DNA of 64,000 nucleotides from Sergeia podlipaevii (GCA_030849805.1 JASANZ010002257.1:54512-118511), one strand, 5' to 3'; shown: positions 17,715 through 29,191, counted from the stretch's first letter. Made by a program: numbers and translations. Notes: generated by a model not told the origin, from the sequence alone.

Positions 17715-20426
17715 ATGAACACCCAGAACATGTCGACTGATGGAAAAAAAGTGAAGTCGATCTCACCGTCTCGAAAGGCGTTGCGAACACCGCCTCCCCC
17801 AGCCGGCGATGAGGATGAAGGACTCTTCCCGGAGTTACCCCCGTACTTTGCAGAACTGAAGCCTTTGGGCAAGAACGATCCCCTGGTGCTTGCCTACGAG
17901 CGAGATGTTTTGTATGAAAGAGAGCGAATGATGACGCAAGGATATGTGGGTATCCAACGAATGTCTGCCGAATCTAGAAGATCGCCTTTGAGTGCGCTAC
18001 CAACGGCGGGCGGAGGTGCTTCCAACCACCTTCAGGATTGTGAATCCGTTGGTGGCATTTCTCCAGTTTGGAGGGGCGTGCGCAACGAGGCATTGCAGCG
18101 CATGGATACGGCCTTGGCGAACAACGACACTGATGAAGCGCTGATAGCGCATGTAACTGCACCTGCTGCCATGGTAATCTCCGCAGGAAACTTACTTGGT
18201 GTAAACGCTGTCACCACTAAGGAAGATGGGCACAAGCTGCTCAGCACACGAGTGGCAAATGAATTTTTGCAGTTTTTTCCCCATCATGATATATTGATCC
18301 GCGATGGCGAGGAGCGCATGCAATCTGAGGCGATATGCGAGTCTATTGTTCAAGACATAGTGACTCGCGCAACCAACCTTTATGTTGCCAACTGCTTTGA
18401 CTCTATGAAAGAAGGCTACACCGCCTTCACGGTGTGGGACGAGGTGAAAAATGCTGTTGCACGCTCATTCATTCCACAGGATTGCCACCAGCTTTCTCTT
18501 GTGGCACCTGCTGTTCCTCTGCACACCCGCGAGAGTCCATATTTCGCATACATCGGCGATGCGTTGGAAACTCGACGGGCAAAAAGTTCAGGTGCAAAGT
18601 CACTGCATCTCCCCCCATCGCATCATTATTTTGGGTTGCTCTCCGCGGAGCGTCCGTCAACACTTCTCCTTGGTGCAGCGGCACGTCTTTCTTTTTCAGG
18701 CGGGTGCTACGCTCGGCCTTCGCATCACGAACTTCAAGGTGCCGCTGGTCCTGCACCAGAGCGCGTACCTATTGATGATTATTGCCGGTATGTCGTCTCC
18801 ACTTACGACGATGAAGCGCACTCCCTGGCAGTGACGAATTCGATCCCAACAACGCGGCCGAACACAGAACGTGGCGCGAATAAGCGCCGCCTAGGCAGTG
18901 GCGATGCTTCCGTTAACAATTCAGTTCGACATCAGCCCACAGACGATCCTGCGGCTGCAGTACTGCCACATACCCCCCCTTCACCTCACCGCACTTTCTC
19001 ATTGCCACGACGACCGCCTGCGCCTGGACGTGCAGCAAACCGCCATTCTTCACCATCTGCCGCCATTCTTAGTCATCCCTCTGCGCCTGATAACGGTGGC
19101 CGTCTTTCGACACACGCAGCAGTGCCAGACGATCTGACAACTGCTCTACGCGAGGTACCTACTTATTTTGGCTTGACCGCACCTACAAACGGGAACAGCG
19201 GGCATCGCCCATCCGTACACGGCGGGATGGGCGTAAGCACCACATCACGGCGCTTCTCCTCTACACAACCTTCGAAGCTAGGCACGCTGCCACGCACCGC
19301 TGGTCGTGGTACTCGAAGCGCTGGCTTGCTATCTATTGAAGGGAGCGATTTAGTAGCACAACATGACGTAGATCGCGATCGTCGGCGTCCCGGGAGGTCC
19401 ACGCGGCGTGTCAACACTGGTGTCCCTGGAGGGTTTGCCGCACCTCTTGGCAACACATCAGAATTAGATGCAGTTGCACACGCTGGGGCTATGGACCTTG
19501 TGTATCGTTTGCCGAAGGAAGAAGCTGCAACTCCGGCGGTTGAGGATGCGGCGATGGAAGACACTAACGCGGGGAATACTTCAGGACGTGATGCTGCAGG
19601 ACAGCGTGAAAAGGAACTGAGTAGGAAGGCGGCGCACAACAAACGGATAGCGCAAGCCGTTGAGCAGCGGGAACGAGAGCTGACATTTGTGACGATTCAA
19701 CCCCAAACAGAAGATGTGAAGGAACAGATGAAAAAGCAGATGGAGATACAGCCGGAGGCAGGTGTTGTGGTGCAAGCTGCACCAGCGAACTCCTCTGCTT
19801 CTACTGCTTCTGCCATACAGCAGCGGGGAGGCATTGTACGCCAAGGCAGACGGAAGGACGATCACGTTGTTCTTGCCGATGGCGGTGTGTTTGTCATTCC
19901 ACCAGATAAGCATAAATGGGATGAGTATAAACCCAAAACGGATGCGCGAAGCCGCGGAGTGTCTCTCAGCGCCAAGCAAAATACCTCTAGCAATGCACTC
20001 AAGACTCCAAAATCCATTCAAGCGGCCAGTGTGTCTCGCGCAAAGGTGGTTGGCAGTGGCAATGCAGAACAATCCGTTTCTGCTCAGCTCTCATCTCGTC
20101 AGATCAAAACGACTTCTCCGTCAATCGAGCGTCGTGTGCCTACGATCACATCAAAGATACAGCCACATTTGAATAGCAATCGGCGTGGGTCGCTAGACCA
20201 ACAACCTCAGACTGGAGCTGCTGGGCGCTTTATTGCGGCGGAAAGTCGCGTTCGTCCATTGGATGCACGTCTGTCACGACTGCCCCTTGTTGTTGGCAAG
20301 CCAGACGGGCATCTTCCGCCGTTGACTTCGGCGGGGAAGTCGAGGACAGGCGGTGACGTGAGAAAGAAGGTGCAGCAGGAGCAAGTTCGTATGCTTGCAG
20401 CTGCAGTACAAGCAAGTCACATGTGA
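17715..20426 (+). CDS. Large, mostly disordered protein of unknown function
   Basis: 903 residues from the ATG at 17715; a second ATG five codons on (17730) is equally possible. In-frame codons upstream cover a pyrimidine tract and are not coding. Residues about 160-265 look folded (NEFLQFFPHHDILIRDGEERM, VTRATNLYVANCFDSM, YTAFTVWDEVKNAVARSF). Most of the rest is rich in Ser, Pro, Arg, Thr and Ala, with a helical Glu/Lys/Arg stretch at about 630-690. A short folded-looking segment follows near 710-745 (DDHVVLADGGVFVIPPDKHKWDEYKP). No catalytic motif, signal peptide or membrane span is visible. This composition is common in trypanosomatid cytoskeletal proteins, but no function can be assigned. 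Confidence 0.75.
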   Translation: MNTQNMSTDGKKVKSISPSRKALRTPPPPAGDEDEGLFPELPPYFAELKPLGKNDPLVLAYERDVLYERERMMTQGYVGIQRMSAESRRSPLSALPTAGGGASNHLQDCESVGGISPVWRGVRNEALQRMDTALANNDTDEALIAHVTAPAAMVISAGNLLGVNAVTTKEDGHKLLSTRVANEFLQFFPHHDILIRDGEERMQSEAICESIVQDIVTRATNLYVANCFDSMKEGYTAFTVWDEVKNAVARSFIPQDCHQLSLVAPAVPLHTRESPYFAYIGDALETRRAKSSGAKSLHLPPSHHYFGLLSAERPSTLLLGAAARLSFSGGCYARPSHHELQGAAGPAPERVPIDDYCRYVVSTYDDEAHSLAVTNSIPTTRPNTERGANKRRLGSGDASVNNSVRHQPTDDPAAAVLPHTPPSPHRTFSLPRRPPAPGRAANRHSSPSAAILSHPSAPDNGGRLSTHAAVPDDLTTALREVPTYFGLTAPTNGNSGHRPSVHGGMGVSTTSRRFSSTQPSKLGTLPRTAGRGTRSAGLLSIEGSDLVAQHDVDRDRRRPGRSTRRVNTGVPGGFAAPLGNTSELDAVAHAGAMDLVYRLPKEEAATPAVEDAAMEDTNAGNTSGRDAAGQREKELSRKAAHNKRIAQAVEQRERELTFVTIQPQTEDVKEQMKKQMEIQPEAGVVVQAAPANSSASTASAIQQRGGIVRQGRRKDDHVVLADGGVFVIPPDKHKWDEYKPKTDARSRGVSLSAKQNTSSNALKTPKSIQAASVSRAKVVGSGNAEQSVSAQLSSRQIKTTSPSIERRVPTITSKIQPHLNSNRRGSLDQQPQTGAAGRFIAAESRVRPLDARLSRLPLVVGKPDGHLPPLTSAGKSRTGGDVRKKVQQEQVRMLAAAVQASHM

Positions 20427-21206
20427 ATGACACTGTGCAAATATAGTCGTATCTTGTTTAGTGAAATGATGACCAATTTTCTTTTCTATCTATTATGTTA
20501 TTGTTGCTGTTCCCTTTCTGTCTCTCGTTGCCAAGCTACACTATTATCTCTTCTAACTTGCTTATTATGGTGATCATTCAGCTTCATGGAGGTATGATGT
20601 AGTATTACTCTGGATTGTTCCCATATAGTTCGATTTGGGAGTCCTGCGCTTTTTTTTTTTTGGAAATGTAAATTGACTACATATGTGCGTGTGCGCCTAG
20701 ATAGATGTACCTGAAGGGACTTTGTTGTTTCCTTGTATTTTAAGGGTTTGAGAGGGGACGGTGCTCGTACGCGTCGTTTGTTATTTTTTTTTTCTTTTCG
20801 ACGTTCAGCTGATATTTTGATCACGTAAGAGAAAAAAAAAACGACTAACCCTTGGAAAATGAAGAGAAAAGGAAGCTGCTGAATACTCTTTCATTGCTCT
20901 TACAGAATAAGGAGCCTTTTTCTTCTTCTTCTTCTTTCTATATATACAAACACCCACGCATATATATATTATATTAATACAAATCGCGATTGTACCGTTT
21001 TCAATTTCAGATATTGATCACACAAGATGGCCATTTGCTGGACTGGAATATATCATCTTTTATACACGCCTAAAGCATCTACTTGAATATATCGTGCATC
21101 TCTTCTCCCTCCCTGTTCCTTACTAAACAAAATGTTGAAAAATTAGTTTTACTACTAGAGAAGCCGCAGTGATTGGAGTGGGTGCTATCTCTATTTTCAA
21201 CCAAAC
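20427..21206. other. Spacer with T-run, (CTT)n and (TA)n
   Basis: No gene seen. T-run 20650-20661, A-run 20831-20840, a CTT triplet run at about 20919-20937 and TA-rich sequence at 20938-20980. Confidence 0.6.
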
Positions 21207-24173
21207 ATGGTTCGTAGAAATGCTGCGCGTGAAGTCAAGCCACCGAAGGGTAAGGGCAAACGCCCGGGGCGTGGTGATGATGATGAGGTTCAGCAGCCAG
21301 GGAAACTAATGCTAAACAATCCACTTATCCCTCCTGAGCTTGATGAGGACATTGACGATGACCTGGCCTTCAATAGTGAAGATGAACGCCTTTATGGGCA
21401 TTTATTCGAGAACAAAGATTCACTGCCAAGAGCCAAAAAGGACTCTAAGAAAAGGGGAAAGAAATCAAAGCTTAGCAAGACAGCATATAGCGACAGCGAT
21501 GACGACGAAGATCTTGGGGGGAAGCTGAGTGCTTTGGGGCGGTCGGAAAAGAGTCATATAAAGAAGCGCGGTGGCAAAGGTGGTGCTGGTGGCAGCGATC
21601 CTGAAAATGACGATTTGTATAACTACCATGAGGATGGGCAAAGCAGCGACGACGGCGAGGACTACATAGACCTAAGCGATATGCTCGACATGAGCTTAAA
21701 GGAGCAAGCAGAAAAAACATCTAGCAAAAAGAAGAAAACGGAGAAGAAGCCTGTTTCAATCGCCGAGGATGGCAATGCTATTGTAAAAAAACGACGCGGG
21801 GTAAGTGGCAGTGATGCAATAGAGTCCTTATACGGAGGCGCGGCTGCACAGTCAGATGGCGGCACAAATTCTTTTGGAACAGCGCTTCGCCAGTTTGTTC
21901 GTACTACTCCTGAGAACAAAGATGAAGCAGTTGTCAAGAGTCGTCTTGAGCGATCCCTGCGAAACCAGCACAACCTTCTTGGCGTGGATGCGGACGAAAA
22001 GACTAAAACGCGCTTGACCAGACGCGAAGTTCGTGGTGTGATTGAGGAAGATATGAAGAAATATAAGTCTGTGCTGCGCGAAATGAATACCTCGCAGCAC
22101 ATGCAGTTTCCTCTCACAGCCCCAATGAGCAATCCCATTCCGGCCTCTATTGGGGGTATTGTATCTGCCGTGCAAAGCAGCCTTCGAGAGCACATCATCG
22201 ATGGTGCCTCATCCTCCTCCGCGCGTTCGCCAGGCAACGCTGCTCGTAAACTGGCTAGTAAGATGGACTCACTTCTATCGAACGCTGGACTATCAGCGAA
22301 ACAGCTTTATGAAGAAGGGAGGGCTGGTGAAAATGACTCATCCGCCTTTGGGGACCACGTGCAGTTTAACGGTGGCGCTTCCGATGGTGATGAGGAGAGT
22401 CCACAGAGCGGTCCTGGGAGGGAGCAAACCCCCAATACAAGCTATATGGCAAAGCTGAAGGCGATGTTGGCATTTGAGAACAGTCGGCGCAAGCGTTTTA
22501 ACAAAATTAAAAGCAAGACGTACCGCCGCATTCTTCGCAAGGAGAAGGAGCGTGAGAAGGACAGAAGGCAAAAAGCGTTTGAGTTGCTGCACCCAGAGTT
22601 GGCACGGAAGCGGCTGGCGGAGAAGCTTTTGAAAGCTCGCATTGAGGAGCGCATTACGCAGAAGCACAAGAATACAAGCGCGTGGGTGAAGCATGCGAAG
22701 CGCTTTGTTCAGTTCGACGATGGGGCCAAGGATGCTGTCAATGAGCAGCTTGCACTGCATCAGAAGCTTATGCAGAAGATGGACCAAGATGCTGGCGAGG
22801 AGGACTACGAGCGGTATGGCGCCGGGGATAACGCGAGTGACGTCTCGAGTGAGGAAGACCGCGTCGTGGACGAACTTTTACAAGCCGCTAGCGAGGAGCA
22901 AGCAGGCGGCGTAACAAAGGACAGGAAGGCGGTGACGAGCCTCCTCTGGAAGGCTGCTGAGGGGGAAGATAATGACGGCGACGATAAGAGCACCGCGATT
23001 GCAAAGGCTCGTGCTGAACTGAAGGAGATGAAGTTTATGAAAGTTGCACGCGAGCGAGAAGAGAAGGAATATGCGGAGCAAATGGACAGTCTAATGGATG
23101 ATATTCGGCGCTATCAAACTGGTGATGATGAAAGTGAGACAGGTACAGAGAAGAAGACCAGACAGGATTCTGCGTTGCAGCAGCAGCGTATCGAAGTGGC
23201 ACCTGCTGGTCGAAAGCGGTACAAGGAAAAGACATCTGACAAGGTGGAGATGATCCGAATGAAGAAGCAGGGAGGCATTGCTACCACCTCTCTCAACGCG
23301 GTTGACGGTGATGACAGTAGCGCCGTAAGTAAGGACGATGCTGATGAATGGAGCGACAGCGAGAAAAGTGAAGAAGAAGTGACAGCGAGAGTGAACCCCA
23401 AGGCAAAAAATCATGCAGAGTCTTCGTCAGGTGTTTTGCGCCAGTTTGCTGCTGACCGTCTTGCTGCAAGCGTCGGCGTGGTCAAAAATGCTGGTAAGAA
23501 GTCTGGTAGCGTCTCTACTCGCATTACTGTGTTGCCAACCTCAGCAACAAAACGGGAGCGGGATGCCGACGACGAGTGGGCAACGCAAGAGGGAGAAGAC
23601 GACAAGTCTGTCGACGATAACGACGCGAACCTTCAGCTGCACCAAGAGTACCTAATCTCGCGTGCCTTTGCCCACGATGACGTTGATGAGGAATTCCTGC
23701 AGGAGAAACAGGCTCAAGTGGAGATGATCATGAAGCCCCAAGATAAAAATGTGAGCCTTCCTGGATGGGGTGAGTGGGGTGGCGAGAATCCACAGCTGAA
23801 CCAACATCATCAAGAGAAGCTTGCTCACTCCACTCTACAAAAAGAGATTGAAAGGACATTTCTCATGAGGAGCCGTGCTGATGCGTCATTGGACCATGTC
23901 ATTATCAACCACGATGGTGTTGAGCTGGTCCCTGATCGTATGACACTCCATATGGTGCCTCGTCCTTTCTCAAACCCACAAGAGTTTGCGAGGTCTATGC
24001 GCCAGCCTATTGGACCAGAATGGAGCTCCGCTCTGGCCTTCAAGGACGGCGTTCAGCCACGTGTGGAGGTTCGTCAAGGTCATGCAGTTGTGCCACTTGA
24101 CATCGCGCTTCGGCAAAAGAAGACAAAAACGAAGAGACGCAAGGTGGAGAAGAAGCGTGGAGCCACCAGCTAG
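21207..24173 (+). CDS. UTP14: U3 snoRNP protein Utp14
   Basis: 988 residues with the Utp14 plan. The N-terminus is acidic and Lys-rich. A central conserved box has KRFNKIKSKTYRRILRKEK (about 425-445), followed by LLHPELARKRLAEKLLKARIEERITQKHKNTSAWVKH, the family hallmark. The C-terminal region has the LPGWGEWGG box (about 851-859), a histidine-rich stretch and a basic tail (KKTKTKRRKVEKKRG). Utp14 belongs to the SSU processome, activates the DEAH helicase Dhr1/DHX37 and is needed for U3 release and 18S rRNA maturation in the nucleolus. Long Asp/Glu/Ser tracts make it larger than yeast Utp14. The start is the first ATG. Confidence 0.93.
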   Translation: MVRRNAAREVKPPKGKGKRPGRGDDDEVQQPGKLMLNNPLIPPELDEDIDDDLAFNSEDERLYGHLFENKDSLPRAKKDSKKRGKKSKLSKTAYSDSDDDEDLGGKLSALGRSEKSHIKKRGGKGGAGGSDPENDDLYNYHEDGQSSDDGEDYIDLSDMLDMSLKEQAEKTSSKKKKTEKKPVSIAEDGNAIVKKRRGVSGSDAIESLYGGAAAQSDGGTNSFGTALRQFVRTTPENKDEAVVKSRLERSLRNQHNLLGVDADEKTKTRLTRREVRGVIEEDMKKYKSVLREMNTSQHMQFPLTAPMSNPIPASIGGIVSAVQSSLREHIIDGASSSSARSPGNAARKLASKMDSLLSNAGLSAKQLYEEGRAGENDSSAFGDHVQFNGGASDGDEESPQSGPGREQTPNTSYMAKLKAMLAFENSRRKRFNKIKSKTYRRILRKEKEREKDRRQKAFELLHPELARKRLAEKLLKARIEERITQKHKNTSAWVKHAKRFVQFDDGAKDAVNEQLALHQKLMQKMDQDAGEEDYERYGAGDNASDVSSEEDRVVDELLQAASEEQAGGVTKDRKAVTSLLWKAAEGEDNDGDDKSTAIAKARAELKEMKFMKVAREREEKEYAEQMDSLMDDIRRYQTGDDESETGTEKKTRQDSALQQQRIEVAPAGRKRYKEKTSDKVEMIRMKKQGGIATTSLNAVDGDDSSAVSKDDADEWSDSEKSEEEVTARVNPKAKNHAESSSGVLRQFAADRLAASVGVVKNAGKKSGSVSTRITVLPTSATKRERDADDEWATQEGEDDKSVDDNDANLQLHQEYLISRAFAHDDVDEEFLQEKQAQVEMIMKPQDKNVSLPGWGEWGGENPQLNQHHQEKLAHSTLQKEIERTFLMRSRADASLDHVIINHDGVELVPDRMTLHMVPRPFSNPQEFARSMRQPIGPEWSSALAFKDGVQPRVEVRQGHAVVPLDIALRQKKTKTKRRKVEKKRGATS

Positions 24174-25817
24174 AACACAGTGATTTTTTCTCTTCACTTT
24201 TTGCACCTTTCGTCACGTTCCCCCCCTCCTCTTTTTTGGAGTATTGGGTTCCGACTATCTTGAATTTTGTTTTCAAGTTGCTATTGCTTTTATTCTCTGT
24301 GCGTGGAACAGCATGATTGACTCCTAGCCAATGAAGCTTCAATGCACAATAGATGGTTGAAGGCTTTGCTTTTGTATACATTTTGAATGTTTCTTTTCTC
24401 TTGCATTGCGGCTGACCTCACAGTTATCTCTTTTTTTTTTTCCTGCGCGTGAGTTAAGCTATGAACAGTCTAAAGGGCTTCCGAGTAACAGTTTCCTAGG
24501 AGACACGGATAACTAACTAGCATAATATCTTCATGGAGTAGTGCACGAGAACAATAAATGCACACCTTTTAAGAAAACCAATAATCAGTTTAATATGCTT
24601 TGTAAAAATAAACCTTTGAGTTCACATGTTTTTTTTTTAAAAAAAAACAAAAACGAAATATATACACTGAAATACAATTGTTGCGATGCCAACAAAACAT
24701 GCAATATCTTTCGTACAGACATACTCGACGCACAAGATTCTTGAGAGAGAGAGAGAGAGAGCATTTTTTTTTTTTGGATTTTGTTTCTTTTCACTTGAGG
24801 TGGCAAACGCTTAGATGCCTGGGTGTTTTGAAGATCAGTGTTACGTAGTTGCTAGCCACCTGCATCTTTTCTTTCAAGCGAAAAAGGAAGATCCGTGCTC
24901 TTTCCGCGTGCCTGACGCGCTTGAAGCTGTTCCTCTTTTTTTGAATTCTTGCAGCAAAATTGTACATGCGCTCATGGGTCTGTCTGTATGCTGGAGTTAG
25001 AGGAAACAATACAATATGCATTCTCTTTTTGTTTTGTGTGTTCTTACACATTTTCGCTTTCAATGTTATTCATTTTTTTTTTCACTTTCTTTCTGCTGCG
25101 CCATCTTCTCATACATCAACAAGGAACGAATAGCACTGATTGGGAAAGCAATTGCAGGATCGCATCGCTGCTTTCAGGACATAACATTTTATTTTATTGA
25201 AAGTTTTTAGCATAGAAAAAACCATTTCATTATTTTGAAAAATTGTTTTGCTTTTTTTTTCCTTTGTCGCTGTTTCTGCTGAAGGTATATTCGCAGTCAT
25301 TAAGCATAAAGAGGACGAACTATCGCAGTACACCAGTTTGTGGCTTCGGATTCCGAAAAGAAGAAAACTATAGCCACACACACTTGGAAGATTTATTTTC
25401 CGTACGGAGATCAAAAGGTTTGCGACATCACGAAGGTAGGAGGAGTGCCACTTAGAAACAACTCTCTTCTTCTTTTGTAGTTTATAGCGTGTGTGTACGG
25501 TGGCACGGTCAGAATATAAGTTGTACCTTTTTTTTTATTTTTAAAGAAGGACCTTTTTTTTTGTTCGTATAGCGGTTATCTTCAAAAGCAATACCGTTTG
25601 TTTATCTGGCCTTTCTTTTAGTGAATTGTCAACTAAAGGATTTTCTTTTTTTAACAATATATTTATATATCATCTAGAGATTTACTGACCAGTAGACATA
25701 CGTTGCTATATAGATTACTGTGTTTGTGTTTGGCAATTGTTATTATATCTAGTTTATCATTGATTGACTTACAGTGACACAGCTTTTTTTTTCATTTATC
25801 CAAAGCTTGGGGGGAGC
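24174..25817. other. 1.6 kb spacer, longest gene-free stretch
   Basis: C-run about 24220-24226, T-run 24430-24440, a T-run abutting an A-run at about 24630-24650, (GA)n at 24743-24761 followed by a T-run 24764-24775, and more T-runs near 25073-25082, 25251-25261, 25527-25536 and 25554-25562. Two + frames of about 61-67 codons (24541-24744 and 24815-25000) have no recognisable features and AT-rich codons; I do not call them. A short Py tract at 25783-25795 precedes the armadillo gene. Confidence 0.55.
24743..24761. repeat. (GA)n microsatellite
   Basis: About nine GA units in the long spacer, immediately before a T-run. Confidence 0.9.
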
Positions 25818-28800
25818 ATGAACACCACAGTTGATGCACAGATTGCATCAGTGCTGTGCGTGCTGTCCGCCTTTGCAGAGGAAGCGACTACGTGCCCACT
25901 GAGCATCTTCGCGCGCGACCTGCGTGAGTTGCTAGTTCTCCAGCAGAAGGACCGTGGCAATGCGCCTAGTCTTGGCGATGCCCTTGCTGAGCGCTCAGTC
26001 GAGTTGGTAAAAGAAGAAGAGAAATTAAATTCCAACAGGGAACTTATCACGCTCACTTATGACAAGCTACGGGCCGAACTTACACGTGTTGAGGCACAAC
26101 TACGGGAGCATGAACGGCACATTAAAGAGGTCTCACAACAGAAGAAATTATGCAAGGTTGCACTCAACATGCTTGTGTCTGGTGATGTACCAACATACCT
26201 TGCAGCTGGAACTGGCGGCGATATGCCTGCCATGTCCTCTGATCACGCAAAGCGTGCTGCAAAGGGCGACGCGGACGATACTCAGGGTGATGGCGAGTTA
26301 CAACCTTCCACGGCAGCTCCAGAGCCAATACCGATGAAGAGCTCCACTGCTGGCAGCGCCTTAAAAGGGGGCCCACAAGGGGAGGCCCAGTTCCATGCCT
26401 CAGTGCAGAGTACCACGCGAGCGAAGACCAACGCTGTGCCTACCCAGGCCTCATCGTCAGCTTCTTCTTCAAAGGATATCCCAGCTTCCACAGGGGTCAC
26501 ACCAGGTGCTGTCCCAGTGGTTTCGCGCGTCAATAGCAGCGTAAGTGGAACTGGACTAGTTGCAATGCTGAAGATTCCCGATGTGAAGGAAAGCTCCTTG
26601 TTACACGGAATCGAGTCATACGACCAGGAGGTGCTCTCCAAGAATAACTTGTGGATGGCAACTGATAAGTACAGCGATGTTCTTACGGTTCTGCTTTCGC
26701 TCTTGGCTCACCTGCCGCAACCGCGACCTCCTGTACAGCTGGCGGAGCTTCGTGTGCTTGGTCATGTGTTGCAGGCGTCGCCAACAAATATTGCGAGTTA
26801 TGATAAGAATGTGATGATTATGCTAGAGGCGCTGATCAATAAAGGGGATGCCATTGCGGTACTGACGAAGGTCCTCAATAGCGTCAATGATGACGTAAAG
26901 AGTGAGGTACTAGAGTGCTTATCTCCTCTTGTGTGCGGCTCTCACGCCTTGGCGGTATCAATGCCTGCCAACGCGGTGTGTGCGACAGCGCGCTGGCAGT
27001 TTCTTGAACAGACAGGCCTTGACCCTCTCGTGAACATTGTCATGTGCAGCACTTCCGAGGTGGTTCTTGAGCGTGCACTGGTGCTTCTCTGGGGGCTATT
27101 GTCACGGGAAGAGAGGACTGACGCTGAGCATAACGGCGGCAAGTCGATAAGGTCGCACGTGAGGGAGTTGGGTGGGTTGCGAGCCGTATTAGACCTATTG
27201 TATACCGACTCACTCGCTATTCTCGAGAACGTGTGTATGGTAATCGGCTACATCACTCGAGAAGATAGCTCAAAGAAGGAGATCCGAGAGATTGGGGGTC
27301 TGGAGAAGATTACGGCGACGTTGCGTCACCCATCAGATTCCATTAAGACAAAGATGGCTGGAGCTGTTTGGAACTGCGCTTCAAACCCGGAAAACCGCGC
27401 GTACCTATCTCAGCTTGGCGCAATACCAGCTCTACTAGAGTTACTTCGCCAGAAATCATCGTCAAATGACGATGCAGCCTACGAGTTTGTGCGCGAAAAT
27501 GCAGCTGGAGCGCTATGGAATCTGAGTGTTGACGCGGAAAACAAATCACAGATTCTTGACTATGGCGGTATTCCGGTGCTCATAAGCGCCATGGGTTCGT
27601 CCGGAAGCGTGGCAGTTGTCGAGAATGTTTCAGGGACGTTATGGAATTGCTCAGCTTCGGTTGAGGCGCGTCCGCTGGTCCGGAAGGCAGGTGGCATCCC
27701 TGTTCTCCTCTCCTTACTCAATGACCGAAAGCCCGCAAGTGCCGGCGCGGGCGGCGGTAGCAATGCTGTACGGCCAGTGTGTGTCAGCTCAACAATGCCG
27801 CTCAGCGAGAAGGTTCTTGACAATGTTGCCGGCACTCTCCGCAACTGCGCCATTAATGATCAAAATAAGCCTGTCATCTGCGAAGCAGGTGGTGTGGACT
27901 TGCTGCTCAGGAAGATAAAAGAGGGCTTGCTTGGGGATAAGGGCGGGGGTGGCACACGACCAATCTCAGCAAACACTATTGACAAAATGGCTTCTACGCT
28001 TTGGATACTTACGATTTCTCCTGAAATAAAGCACACCGTGCGGCTCGCTGGAGGAATTTCTACTGTCACACAGATTCTTGAGCAATCGTCTCCTCTCATG
28101 GCAGCCAAGGGGAGGCGAGAGTCCCTTAGCGGCTCGCTCTTTCCACCCATCAAGGACACAGTGAGGAGCACCGCATCTTCTCGTGACGACATTTACTCTC
28201 TGCAGTACTCACCCGCCGCACTTTCCCGTATCCCTTCCGCTACGCCACCGCTGGTGGTCAGCATGAACATAAAAGAGAAGATAGTCGGCGTACTGCGGAA
28301 CTGCAGCACAGCACCGGAGAACCGTGTACCTATGATTGAAGCCAACGCGATCAGATGTCTCACGGCAGTTGTGCTTGATTGCTATTCAACCCACACACTA
28401 TTTCAAGCCAGCGGTAGCAACCACAAAACGGGGAGCCGTCCTCAGGATCCCTCGATGCAACTCAAGGAGACGGTTGCTTCAGCTCTTTGGTACTTGGCGC
28501 GTGATGATAAGGTTTCTCCGCGAGAGCAGGGAGGTCTTGAGCTCATGTGCGCATTCTTAGCTTCCCCGCAACAGCCATCTGTTGTTCTTGAGCAGGCTGC
28601 TGGTGCGCTTTCATCGATGTCGGTGAACAATTCTGAAAACCGGGATGCGATTCGCACTTATGGAGGCTTGCAGGCTCTCATGCACTTGGTGGTATCCAAG
28701 GCTACCGTTGAATACCCTAATGGGAAAACCGGTGACAGCGCAGGTGGCGCGAAGAATGAAAGTGCATCTCACACCTATGCGGTTCTCAATGCTCTTTTGA

Positions 28801-29111
28801 CCATCCGCAACTGCACTGTTAACAATGAAGAGAACCTCAAATTCTGTGGTGATGCATCTCTGACAAATGATGCAGAGTTTGCACAGAAACTTCTTTATAT
28901 TGTAGAGCATGGGTCCGATGAGTCAGCACGTGAGGCAGCTCTTACTATTAAAAACTTATGCAGTCTGCCGAAGGTACTGGAATACCTTAACAAACATAAC
29001 GCAGTGCGGGCCATGAGCGGACTGTCCGAAAGAGCTGCATCTGATCCAGTTCGCCGTGCTGCCGCATCCGCGCTTCAAGCTCTCTCGCGGCAGCAGAAGA
29101 GCTCAAAATAG
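25818..29111 (+). CDS. Armadillo-repeat protein
   Basis: 1097 residues from the first ATG. The N-terminal 110 residues are helical, with a coiled coil (about 62-112). A Ser/Thr/Ala-rich linker follows to about 245. From about 270 to the end there are many ARM repeats with the typical third-helix core, for example MAGAVWNCASNPENR, AAGALWNLSVDAENK, VSGTLWNCSASVEAR, VAGTLRNCAINDQNK and VASALWYLARDDK, often followed by GGIPVL. Loops of 30-50 residues interrupt several repeats. ARM superhelices bind extended partner peptides. The WN(L/C)S pattern is close to beta-catenin/Vac8/ARMC-type proteins, and in flagellates related proteins act in dynein-arm docking. That link is only a suggestion; no enzyme or membrane segment is seen. 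Confidence 0.85.
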   Translation: MNTTVDAQIASVLCVLSAFAEEATTCPLSIFARDLRELLVLQQKDRGNAPSLGDALAERSVELVKEEEKLNSNRELITLTYDKLRAELTRVEAQLREHERHIKEVSQQKKLCKVALNMLVSGDVPTYLAAGTGGDMPAMSSDHAKRAAKGDADDTQGDGELQPSTAAPEPIPMKSSTAGSALKGGPQGEAQFHASVQSTTRAKTNAVPTQASSSASSSKDIPASTGVTPGAVPVVSRVNSSVSGTGLVAMLKIPDVKESSLLHGIESYDQEVLSKNNLWMATDKYSDVLTVLLSLLAHLPQPRPPVQLAELRVLGHVLQASPTNIASYDKNVMIMLEALINKGDAIAVLTKVLNSVNDDVKSEVLECLSPLVCGSHALAVSMPANAVCATARWQFLEQTGLDPLVNIVMCSTSEVVLERALVLLWGLLSREERTDAEHNGGKSIRSHVRELGGLRAVLDLLYTDSLAILENVCMVIGYITREDSSKKEIREIGGLEKITATLRHPSDSIKTKMAGAVWNCASNPENRAYLSQLGAIPALLELLRQKSSSNDDAAYEFVRENAAGALWNLSVDAENKSQILDYGGIPVLISAMGSSGSVAVVENVSGTLWNCSASVEARPLVRKAGGIPVLLSLLNDRKPASAGAGGGSNAVRPVCVSSTMPLSEKVLDNVAGTLRNCAINDQNKPVICEAGGVDLLLRKIKEGLLGDKGGGGTRPISANTIDKMASTLWILTISPEIKHTVRLAGGISTVTQILEQSSPLMAAKGRRESLSGSLFPPIKDTVRSTASSRDDIYSLQYSPAALSRIPSATPPLVVSMNIKEKIVGVLRNCSTAPENRVPMIEANAIRCLTAVVLDCYSTHTLFQASGSNHKTGSRPQDPSMQLKETVASALWYLARDDKVSPREQGGLELMCAFLASPQQPSVVLEQAAGALSSMSVNNSENRDAIRTYGGLQALMHLVVSKATVEYPNGKTGDSAGGAKNESASHTYAVLNALLTIRNCTVNNEENLKFCGDASLTNDAEFAQKLLYIVEHGSDESAREAALTIKNLCSLPKVLEYLNKHNAVRAMSGLSERAASDPVRRAAASALQALSRQQKSSK

Positions 29112-29158
29112 GCAGCAGTTGCTATTGTTTGGTACCTGTTTTAAAGTCAGGCTATCTG

Positions 29159-29191
<33 letters not shown>

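Noticed and set aside
24541..25000. Two short + frames (67 and 61 codons) in the 1.6 kb spacer as small genes
   Set aside because: AT-rich codons, no motif, no conserved-looking composition; indistinguishable from chance frames.
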